Shown in pieces: positions 39,101-51,100 of a stretch of 64,000 bases of DNA (the first letter of the stretch is position 1; the number at the start of each line of letters is the position of its first letter). The notes below the pieces were generated by a model that was not told where the DNA came from, searched no databases, and was given only the letters and a program-made list of their open reading frames with translations. The position numbers were made by a program, and so were the translations under genes. Origin of the DNA: Beroe forskalii (lineage: Eukaryota; Ctenophora; Nuda; Beroida; Beroidae). Location of the stretch: contig WFMF01000043.1 of the NCBI GenBank assembly GCA_011033025.1, positions 310,001 to 374,000 of the forward strand, in the 5' to 3' direction.

Positions 39101-42100
39101 CGTTAGGGTATCAGTGGTGACTGGCGTCCAAAACATAACTCACCGATTTAATCTGAAAATTTTCAGAAAGAAGAATTCAGTTTGACGCAAGCAGGAGACA
39201 AGAGTTATGGTCTAAATATATCGGGAAATTTGAATAAACGAACGGAAGGGTAGGAATTTGCCACTTTTGTCACAAAATGTACCGAAATTTGGTTACGTTT
39301 GCGTAACGCGCAGTGCAATTTTGTTGATTTAACTCGGATGCCTTAGAAAGCTGCCAGATTCACAGTCGAACATTTTCTTAAACGTGTGGAATTAACAGCC
39401 GTACTTTGCAGGATTCATAGGTGGCAGAAGCGATACTGTAAAATCGATAACTTCAGATTCTCCATTTCACACAATCCGGTGAGTATGTGAAAATTTACCG
39501 TTCAATTGGACACAGATTCCAATTTGGAAACGAGCCAATAATTTGGAAAATTTGGACAGTTTTGCTTTTAGACCACAGATGATACACTGACGCACATATC
39601 CCTTTCAGACCAGCCCACCGACTGCAAATCTCTACCTACTAACGTGCCAAGTGAAGGAAACTCCCAGTTCCGCTGTGGACGGGAAAAAGAACTGCTTCCA
39701 TCTTATTTCATGTGAGTCAAAAGTTGTATCAACTGCTCAAATAAATCGGCTATTTGATAGGTCAATGCATTTCATCAATTCCTATATCAAAGAACTACCT
39801 TACGAGAAATATTTCTGGGGGACAATAATTATGGCGATCGAAATTTTGGTGGTTCGAAAATATGATATTTTTTAGTAAAATCCCTCAATTTCGTTCCTCG
39901 TTAATATTAATGAAGTTTTCATTTAGTCTCATACTTAAGTATAATGATCTTTTATTCAGACGACAGAACGTATCACTTTGAGGCACCTAGTGAAATGGCA
40001 CTCAGCAATTGGACCACCGTAATACGGAATAACATCGATCAGAGCATCAAAGCAGAGGTACGGCGCATTTAATTCCATTTAGGTTAACAATAAGTTATCT
40101 CAGTTTTGACTTAAACTTATTCATCACCATCAAAATTTCTACTTTCAGTTTTTGAAATGTTCATCTTGAAAGGTTTTCGGTGCTATCGTGTGACTTAGGG
40201 AGCAAGTTGAAACGTTCAATGATACGGAAGAGTTTTAAAATCAGGAGCTTTCGATTATCGTCGTCAGCTATCGTGTGTAATCCTTCCACTTTCTCACCCC
40301 TCTTTTCCCCAGACCGGAAGTTCTAGCCCTCACTCTGCCATCGACACTAACAGTGATGAGCACAAAGTCAGGGAGTTCGTCAAGAAAATCATCAACAAAA
40401 TCAGGACCACACCTGGAAATGACCGGTGTGTCGACTGTGGTCGACCAGGTAACCAGAGGCAGAGATAAGAATTATACCTTATTTAATGAAAACAATAATC
40501 ACATGATTTTGAAAGCTCCTGATTTTAAACTCTATCGTATTATTGAACGTTTTAACTTGCTTCCTAAGAAATGCATACCAATAAGGCCCATGCTCGTGTC
40601 TGCAAGATTTGCACAGTCAAACTCCTGTTGGTATGTTAGGACATTCTTCTAGATACTCATCTTAAACATATCCAGTGTCCATCTCCCATTGCTTGCGCTT
40701 GACATCTATCCCCCTCCCCAGACCCCACCTGGTTTGCGGTGAATCTTGGAGTCTTGGTCTGTATCCACTGCTCGGGAGCCCATCGTAAACTGGGGGTTCA
40801 CAACTCCAGGATACGGTCACTGGACCTGGACAACCCGGTTACTGCAGAGTTGCTGGTAAGTTAGAGTCAGCGAATCTATTCAACAAGATGTTCAACAAGA
40901 TGTTTTGCATTTAGAAAAAAATTATGAATGATGGTTGCAGTAGCAGAAATGTATTGAACGAAAACTGAAAATTAGTATGGGTTAAAATAAGTCACAAAAT
41001 TAGGCGTTAAACTTAGATCCTTTTGCCATCAGTTGTTATACAAGATAGGTAATCAGATGTACAACGATGTTTTCCGAGCTAACGCCAGACCCTCAGACAT
41101 CATAGCACCCGATGCTAACCTGTGAGTAAAATCTGCACACACTAGAAAGGAAATGGGGAACATATGCTTTGTATTCGTCTGCTCTTCATACTATTTTCAT
41201 TAGAAAATATCATCTCAAGATATAAATCCACGGTAGATAATTTATAATTGTAACCACAACAATATGATAGAAGTGAAATGAATATATCACATTTCTGACA
41301 TTGCAGAGACGATCGGCACGCGCACATCAGAGCAAAACACGAGGACAAGCAGTTCATCCGACAGAAGTGCGCTAACGCAGAGGAAATGGGACAGGTTAGG
41401 TCAAAGAAACAAATAATAAATAATAGAATAAGTCACTGAGCATTTGCAGTTAGCAGTAATCGGAATGAAATGCGGAAACACGGGGCCTGGGGGCTACCGT
41501 GTGCAGTGCTCACACCATTAGATGTAACTTTTGCATCAAAGCCCCGTTCTTCCAGATGATCCGTGGTCAATATTTTAATAAACATGCAAGACTAAACTGT
41601 GACATTTCTGGATGGATAACTTAAATTTGAGTTCCTAATGTACCTTACCCACGTTTCTTAACCTTTATATATTTGGTTTATTCTAAATAATCGATTCATT
41701 AGCGATGCATTCCTTTTAAGAAATGCATTGCTAATGAATCTTTCTTAATCCTTAGTTCCTTCACAAGTGTGTGGAAAGCAAGGATATCCAAGGTCTGTTG
41801 CAAGTGTTCGGGGAAGGAGTGAACCTGGGCTCTCCCATTCCTAACTCTCTCTACGAGGAAACCGCTCTTCACATAGGTATGTACTTGGGTGGGGAATCCC
41901 AATAATCCCCGGGGTTCTCTTCTCTAGAATCTCAGAACTTGGGTGTGAAATAATGTAGCCGGACATGAGGTGTAAATGTCGTGAGATATATAATTTGAGA
42001 TAAAGAAGATTTCAATCACATAAGAAAGGAATTTATTCTCATGAGTCATCTAACTCCTTATATCAGCCGTCAACAAAGAGGACGAGTCTTCACTTCACAT

Positions 42101-45100
42101 TGTGGATTTCCTGGCACAGAACTGTAAAGGAGATGACATTGATAAGCAGGACACGGAAGGGAAAACAGGTAAAAACTGGAGAAGACTCTTGGTCCTCGAG
42201 ATTCAGGGTTTTCTTTGAACTTGAAGCCAGTAACTAAATTTCATCCTTCTCAAGCAACTCTTGTAAACCATGAATACCATCATGTACCAATTACCATGGT
42301 AATTGGTTAATGGTTATTGTATAAGTTGTTGTTGCTACAGCATGTTTCAGCTCTTCACTTCGCGGTTATCAACAACAAGCCGCAGTCCATAAAGATCCTG
42401 CTGCGTGGTAACGCTAATCCCCGGATTAAGGATAATGCGGGGGTGACACCCCTAGCACTCGCAAAGGACGACCAGGTTAGTACTAAAGGGATATAACTGA
42501 TACGAGAGATTCGTAACTAGAAGCTCTCGAAAATCTTGTGATTATCGTCTTCAACTGACGACGGAAATGTTTTATTGGGGGGGGGGGGGTCTTTGTGAGC
42601 CGTGCGATGCCCTCGCACGGCCCGGGCGTTGTGTGTACAGCTCTCATGAGAAGGTATTATATGATACGCGGTGGTCTCATTGTTGTGTGTGGTGGTGTCA
42701 TTGTTATGTCGGAGTTGACTGTGTTTAGATCTCGACAATTACTGCTTTCATCCTATATTGAGGGGTGGGGTTTGACCATGACGAAAATGAGATTGAGGTA
42801 TTTTGTAAGGCTAAAGTTGATCAGGTAGCGCGTTACGTAACGCTTAATATCGCAGCTGGTTAAAATAAATAATAACGCGTTACGTAACGCGACATGCCGT
42901 AATCAGTGAAAATAGATAGATGCGTTAGTTCGTTGCGTCACAATAGGACACACACACTTCGTGAATTAGATAACAACCACGAGTAGAGATGACACATATG
43001 CAGATAAGATGCTAATATTTCATATTCCCTGACTTCAAGAACGGCCGAGGACTTCTGAAACTTGATCCCAGTTGTGAATTCTCGTTTAAGAATCACATGA
43101 GCAACAAAATTGTCATGTTTGGTGTTGTACGCTTCTTTTTCTTGCTTAAAAGTCTTTAAGTTGTAAGCAAATTATCCACTTTGTCACTCCCAAGAACTCA
43201 TTTTGGCAAGTTATTCTGTTTTCCAGCTATTAGTTTTCAACTTATCAGTTACAACCGCTGATGAATTTTATCTGCTCCTATTAAAGCTCAGAAATTTGAG
43301 AAGTTTGATCTAATGAAATTGCTGGCCACTGTTTCGCCTTGCTTTTTGTAATATCTTCATTTAATAAAAACAACTGCAAATTTAAACACAATTTCATATC
43401 AAATATCTATTACAGGAATGGTTATTACAAGACCTAATTGATCATCATATTGCCAGAACTTGCTAAAATTCTTTGCATTGCTTTAACTGATTGATGGCCA
43501 TTCATCACAACAATGTCTATGCTACCAATTCAGAGATTCTTCGAAGAACTCGACGACCTTGACATAGCAGCCATCACTATCGGCCTGATCGGTACTGTTC
43601 TCAACTGCATTCTCATCTGGGTTATCTACAAAAACCGGAACATTGAAAAGAAGTGTGCTTCCATCTACAAGAACATCGCAGCTGGCGATGTCTTCAACTG
43701 CCTCATCATCCCGCTCTGCTTCGTAACCCTGGACAGCTCCGATCAGTTCGACATCGACTCCGCCTCCTCCAAAGACACGATCCTCTACCTGCTGTTTGGA
43801 GCTACTGTTAACATCCCCTACATGTCCCTGATCCTGCTGTCAGTAGCTCGGGTTATGATATTCCGACACCAGATGTTCTACTCCAGTGCTCTAAGGACTA
43901 CTGTCGTGCAGGCGCTGTGTCTTTTGTGCTGGATTGTGCCCTTTGGCAGCGGATTAGGGATATGGCTGTGTTTGATGCTGGCTGGAAACGATGATAGACT
44001 TATCTTGACTTATCTGATAAAAGTACAGAGTGTTTTCACGATAATTCTGGTGTTAACCACCTTGATCCTGATAGGTGTTACTGTATCGTTTATCAACCAG
44101 ATGATAAGATCAGCCCGGGAGAACTTTGAATCAGCCTGTATTCTAGATCAGGGCATCGCATCTCAGATCCTGGAAAGAGAACTCAAATCTGCACGGAGAA
44201 CAATGGGGAGCCAAAATGCCTCCCCTTAATCTTGGTATACATCATAACAGAGTTAACCATACCCAGGCTTGCCCTACACTTGGGCTTACCTCTAATCACG
44301 GGCTCCCCTATACACCGCTCCCCTTAATCTTGGGCTTACCCACTTCTCTTGGTCTCACCCCTAAACAAGGGATCGCCCATACCAGACTCGCCCTTATCCT
44401 GGGCTATACCGCATATGGCTCCCCCCCTACCTTGGGCTTCTGGAATGCCTTGGGCTAACCCCAAACACGGGATCCACCATACCAGACCAACCCTTATCCT
44501 GGGCTATACCGCATATGGCTCCACCCTACCTTGGGCTTCTGCAATGCCTTGGGCTAACCCCAAACACGGGATCCACCATACCAGACCAACCCTTATCCTG
44601 GGCTATACCGCATATGGCTCCACTCTACCTTGGGCTTCTGCAATGCCTTGGGCTAACCCCAAACACGGGATCCACCATACCAGACCAACCCTTATCCTGG
44701 GCTATACCGCATATGGCTCCACCCTACCTTGGGCTCCCCTCGCTTTAAATATGGGCTCCCTCCGTTATATTGGGCCACCCCATTCACTCACCCCATGCCC
44801 TCTCCCCTAGTTTGGGCTCCCCATGATCAAAACCCGGACTACCCCCGTATGCATCAACTCGGGCTCCCTCCCATGATAACTCAGGCTACCCCCATATTAA
44901 CTCGGGCTACCCCTATACTAACTCGGGCTCCCCCAGTATTAACTCGGGCTCCCCCAATATTAACTTGGGCTCCCCCATGTTATCTCGGGCTCCCCCCGTA
45001 TTAACTTTGGCTCCCCCACACTATTGGGCTCCCCCATACCAACTTTGGCTACCCCGTACCAACTTGGGCTCCCCCATACTAACTTGGGCCCCACCGTACT

Positions 45101-48100
45101 ATCTGGGCTCCCCCGTACTAACTTGGGCTCCCCCTTACTAACTTGGGCTCCCCCGTGCTATCAGGGCTCCCCGCACTATGTGGGCTCCCCCATACCAACT
45201 TGGGCTCCCCCGTACTATCTGGGCTCCCCCGTGCTATCAGGGCTCCCCCGTACTATCTGGGCCCCCCCTGGGCTCCCGAACTTGGGCCACCCTGTACTAT
45301 CTGGGCTCCCCCATACTAACTTGGGCTCCCCGCATTATCTGGGCTCCCCGCACCTTTTTGGGCCCCCACATAACTGGGCTCCCCCATACCAACTTGGGCT
45401 CCCCCATACTAACTTGGGCTCCACCGTACTATCTGGGCTCCCCCGCATTAACTGGGCTCCCCCATACCAACTTGGGCTCCCCCATACTAACTTGGGCTCC
45501 CCCGTACTAACTTGGGCTCCCCCATACTAACTTTGGGCCCCCCCGTACTATGGGCTCCCCACTAACTTGGGCTCTGGGCCCCCATACCACTTGGGCTCCC
45601 CCCAACTTGGGCTCCCCCGTACTATCTGGGCTCCCTCGTACTAATTTGGGCTCCCCCTCAAATTTTATCTGGGCTCCCGTATGCAACTAATGATGGGATA
45701 CTTGGGCTCCCCACACACTATTTGGGCTCCCCGTACTAACCTGGGCTCCCCACACTATTTGGGCTCCCCATGCCAACTATCTGGGCTCCCCATAATATCT
45801 GGGCTCCCCTACTATCTGAGCTCCCCCGTACTAACTTGGGCTCCCCACCATACCAACTTGGGCTCCCCACATACTAAGAATTTTGCGGGGGGCTCCGCCT
45901 CCCTTGGCCTCGCCAGGGTTTCACCCCTGGACCTCAAATTATTGGGCTCGCTTCACTCGCCTAGCCCCTCCCCAAACTCGTAAATGCGTATTACTGCCCT
46001 GACAATGAAAATGTAAAGTGAGATATTATAATGTACTGTGAAGGTACTTGTGTAAAAGAGGTCGAATGCATGTTATCACATTAAGATGGAGATAAATAGA
46101 TCATCCTTGACCATATATATCAGATTTTCATATCTCTACAGTGAAGGTTTTACGATTGGCGGCCATTTTCGTTAAATTTGCCTTATTTTGGAAAATAATT
46201 TCTGGAATTTCACAGCAGTTATTTCTGAACGTTTCCCTATGGGGGAGCCCAATTAGTACGGGGGAGCCCAAGTTAGTACGGGGGAGCTCAGATAGTACGG
46301 TGGGCCCAAGTTAGTATGGGGGAGCCCAAGTTGGTATAGGGGAGCCCAGTTAGTGCGGGGGAGCCCAGATAGTGCGGGGGAGCCCAGATAGTGCGGGGGA
46401 GCCCAATTTAGTATGGGGGAGCCCAGATAGTACGGTTGGCCCAAGTTAGTATGGGTGAGCCCAAGTTGGTATAGGGGAGCCCAGTTAGTGCGGGGGAGCC
46501 CAGATAGTGCGGGGGAGCCCAAGTTAGTATGGGGGAGCCCAGATAGTACGGGGGAGCCCAAGTTCGTACGGGGGAGCCCAGATAGTACGGGGGAGCCCTG
46601 ATAGCACAGGGGAGCCCAGATAGTACGGGGGAGCCCAAGTTGGTATGGGGGAGCCCAGATAGTATGGGGAGCCCTGATAGTATGGGGGATAGATAGTGGG
46701 GGGCCCAAGTTAGTAATGGGGGAGCCAGATAGTACGGTGGGGCCCAAGTTAGTATGGGGAGCCCAAGTTGGTATGGGGGAGCCCAAGTTAGTGCGGGGGA
46801 GCCCAGATAGTGCGGGGGAGCCCAAGTTAGTATGGGGAGCCCAGATATGTCGGGGGAGCCCAAGTTCGCATGGGGAGCCCAGATAGTACGGGGGAGCCCA
46901 TGTTAGTACGGGGGAGCCCAGATAGTACGGGGGAGCCCAGATAGCACGGGGAGCCCAGATAGTACGGGGGGGAGTATGGGGGAGTTGAGTTGGTTTGGGG
47001 GAGCCCCAGATAGTACGGGAGAGCCCAAGTTAATATCGGGGAGCCCAAGTTAGTACGGGGGAGCCCAAGTTGGTACGGGGAGCCCAAGTTGGTATGGGGG
47101 AGCCAAATAGTGGGGGGAGCCAAAGTTAATACGGGAGGGCCCGAGATAACATGGGGGAGAGCCCGAGTAATAATGGGGGGGGGAGCCCGAGTTATCAAGG
47201 GGAGCCCAAGTTATCATGGGGAGCCCGAGTTAATATTGGGGGAGTCCGAGTTAATACCGGGGGGGAGCCCGAGTTAGTATAGGCCATAGGGGTAGCCCGA
47301 GTTTTTATGGGGGTAGCCCGAGTTATCATGAGGGAGCCTGAGTTGATACTGGGGGGTAGTCCGGGTTTTGATCATGGGGAAGCCCAAACTAGGGGGGAGA
47401 GGGCATGGGGTGAGTGAATGGGGTGGCCCAATATAACGGAGGGGAGCCCATATTTAAAGCGAGGGGGAGCCCAAGGTAGGGTGGAGCCATATGCAGTATA
47501 GCCCAGGATAAGGGTTGGTCTGGTATGGTGGATCCTGTGTTTAGGGGTTAGCCCAAGGCATTGCAGAAGCCCAAGGTAGGGTGGAGCCATATGCGGTATA
47601 GCCCAGTATAAGGGTTGGTCTGGTATGGTGGGTCCCGTGTTTGGGGGTTAGCCCAAGGCATTGCAGAAGCCCAAGGTAGGGTGGAGCCATATGCGGTATA
47701 GCCCAGGATAAGGGTTGGTCTGGTATGGTGGATCCCGTGTATGGGGGTTAGCCCAAGGCATTGCAGAAGCCCAAGGTAGGGGGGAGCCATATGCGGTATA
47801 GCCCAGGATAAGGGCGAGTCTGGTATGGGCGATCCCTTGTTTAGGGGTGCCACCAAGGGAAGTGGGTAAGCCCAAGATTAACGGGAGCGGTGTATAGGGG
47901 AGCCCGTGATTAGAGGTTAGCCCAAGCGTAGGGCGAGCCTGGGTATGGTTAACTCTGTTATGATTTATACCAGGTTTAGGAGAAGTCCGTGTATCCAAAA
48001 ATGAACGTCAAACGTCAGATAGAACGGTTAATAATAAATGATAAATGATAATTGCACCCTCGCGTGAATTAATATTTTTCGCCGTATTCCGCGTAACTTG

Positions 48101-51100
48101 ATTCTTTTTATTTTCAAGAAATGTTAATTTTTGAAAAGAAACAAAGTGAATGTTTTAAATTTATGAATGTCAAACTTTGGGTCTTTGGAATCAAGATCAG
48201 AATATTCTTTCACATTTCTCAAATTCTTCATTATGACTACCTGTTAACTGTTTTCTGTTTTGTTCGGGTTCTCTTGATGGGAGTCCAGAAAAGGATTGGA
48301 TAATTGAATGAACTGGGTGTTGACGGGCGAGGGGTTGGTAGTTTGGTGGTATTCTAGATAAAATAGTAATTTAATTGTCAAATGTAAGAAAATCTTATCA
48401 TATATCTCAAAACACATCAATAAATACATAACAAATTAACAATAATTTTCATTCTCTTTCTTGCAGGAGGAGTGTAAGCAGTTGTTGGAGTTAGCCGTGA
48501 ACGGGAAGCACTTGGCAAGGTGTGACGTTGTCAACTTCAACTGGGAAATCGAAGGTATTTAATGGGGGAGTCAGTTAGGTAACAGTATCTAAGGGTCTAT
48601 CTAGAAGTTAAAAGGGGTTAACCCAGGGGCTACAAGGAGTTCAACTATAGGGGTTATCAAGGGTCCCGCAGGAGGTTTGGAAGGGCGAATCGTCGACTGT
48701 CGGCCTTTATTTAGTTGCAAGCAAAAAGATAACCATGGCAAGGTGAATCATCCCTCTCTTTCTGCAGGACAACCCGACCTGACTACGATAGAACTCGACT
48801 ACACGGACGATGAACTTGACAACACCGACACCACGCCGGAGAAGCAGTCCCGTCCCAAGAGATCCGACGTAAGTGCCACGAACCTTGCGTCTCACGAACC
48901 TACTCTCCTCACATTTCTTAATGATAATCTTTATTATTTTTTGGTAAATTCTCTGAAAAAATCCATTATAAGATCATTTTGATAAACAGAGATCTGAACG
49001 AAATAGATCTATTCTTTTGAGGATCATGAAATCATCAATTTTCATAATCTAAACTAATAACTATTTTCAGAAACGTGTCCGACCCAAATCACATCACGTA
49101 GGGGCTAACGTATTCATGCAATCACCATTGTAGACTTTAAATATTACTGATTAAAAAGTCAGATTTTAACTGTCATTTCATTATGTTATTACCGTTTCAA
49201 CGGTTCAAATCTAATCCATGTGTGTAAATGTATTTGTATCTGTGTACAATTCTAGTTTTACTAATTTTGTATCGAGTTTTTAAAATGTCATGTAATCAAG
49301 TTCATATTTTTCATAACCAATCAATTCACTGAAATTTTTCATTTATAGAGGTATCTTTGTGATTTTATGTATATATTTTTCTGATTTATCAGATTGATTT
49401 TACCGCAGTTCACATTTCAACACTCATTTAGTTTCATTTTACACGATATGCGTCCATTTACAGCAGGGTGTCAGAATTATTGGCGCGTTTGTGCGCGCGC
49501 GTTTCACAGACGTTTCGCATTGACAACTTTAATCAGTCATTACAAGTGATCATGTGACTCAATGTTACTTTTCTGATTGTCAGCAGTAAGTGTAGGCAAT
49601 GGGTGTCATTATAAGTTAATTTCATCGAATTTATCATCATCTATGGTGAAAATTATGATACCAATCACGACTTGAAAGCATTGTTCAATTTCACCTATCA
49701 TTGAGACCGGAGAACAAAATTTTAAGTTGTTTGGGGATAACTAACGATTTCCTGACGTAAAGTTAAAAAGTTTTCCAAAGCCAATTCAGAATCTTTTCCT
49801 CCACTGCTCTGCGAGTGGCACAAGTTTTTGCCAACGAGCAAGCAGAAATCTGCAACTAGGAAAAACTAGAAGATTCTTCTGAAGGCAGATATTTCGGGGT
49901 GAATGGGTCTAAAAATGAAAAGAAACGTTACTGAGCATCGCCAACATACCCATGCAAATATCAATGAAAATTTTGCGATAACTGTGGCACTAGAAACGAA
50001 AATATCTGCCTTCAGAAGAATCTTCTAGTTTTTCCTAGTTGCAGATTTCTGCTTGCTCGTTGGCAAAAACTTGTGCCACTCGCAGAGCAGTGGAGGAAAA
50101 GATTCTGAATTGGCTTCAAAACCGGGACATAACTTTTCGCTACGTCAGGAAATCGTTAGTTATCCCCAAACAACTTAAAATTTTGTTCTCGGTTCTCAAT
50201 GATAAGTGAAATTGAACAATGCTTTCAAGTCGTGATTGGTATCACAATTTTCACCATAGATGATGATAAATTCGATGAAATTAACTTAGGAAATATCTGA
50301 CGAAACACCCATTGCCTACACTTACTGCTGACAATCAGAAAAGTAACATTGAGTCACATGATCACTTGTAATGACTGATTAAAGTTGTCACTGAGAAACG
50401 TCTGTGAAACGCGCGCGCACAAACGCGCCAATAATTCTGACACCCTGCTGTAGCATTCAACTGGAACCTTTCTTGAATTTCATGCCATTGAGCCCCTTCT
50501 TTCTTATGTCACACAAGAAGGCCATTTCATTTCACCAATAACAATTTTCCTGAAACCGGGTATTTGCTTTTCATTGAACTCAGCACTGGAACCACACTGA
50601 AGATTTCACGATAATTTACCAGATCATTTTGACATGATTACTAATGTCAAAATCACGTGATTTCTTATGACAATTATTTGATTCCTTACACTTCCCTGTT
50701 TTCAGATGAGCGGTAGGACGCCGGTTCACAATGCTGGTAACATCTCACAGCAGCATCTAGCTAAGGCTGTAGCTCAGACCGCAGTCAGCAAGAAGTCCTT
50801 CGACCATTCAGCAGGTATGTCCTCAGCGTGATTGTAATGATAGCAATGGCGTTTCAAGTGAAGAGTTCAGTTGAAAAGTCAATCTAAAATCAGTCTTATC
50901 TAACTAGCACTATATTCCAGACCAACGTACGCCCTCTCTTTTGCTGATGCTGCAAATAACACCACTTTTCCTCTTCCCCCTCAGGAGGTCTGGTGTACAA
51001 CCTCCCCCCCGTTCCTTCTCCCCCCCCAAACCCCCACGGGGAGCGCCGGACGGAGGACCGTCTTTCCCTCCCGTCCCGCACCCCACAGGGCGCCCCTCCG

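Larger units (their letters stand above)
44219..47985. mobile_element. Foldback element: 1.7-kb inverted arms built of tandem repeats
   Basis: Left arm about 44219-45900, spacer about 45901-46239, right arm about 46240-47985 as the inverse complement. Outermost ends match (TCATAACAGAGTTAACCATA on both, inverted). Going inward, each arm has single-copy sequence, about three to four 99-bp units, then roughly 50 units of a degenerate 20-bp GGGCTCCCCCATACTAACTT motif. Long inverted arms made of nested tandem repeats are the hallmark of Foldback/Galileo-type transposons. No transposase is visible. The open frames in the arms come from the repeat composition. The spacer has no ORF of note. Confidence 0.8.

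Noticed and set aside
44216..47998. Many long overlapping ORFs in several frames, on both strands, in the foldback arms
   Set aside because: Open frames follow from stop-poor GC-rich tandem repeats with periods of 99 and about 20 bp. They start and end at repeat edges and mirror each other between arms; no family similarity.
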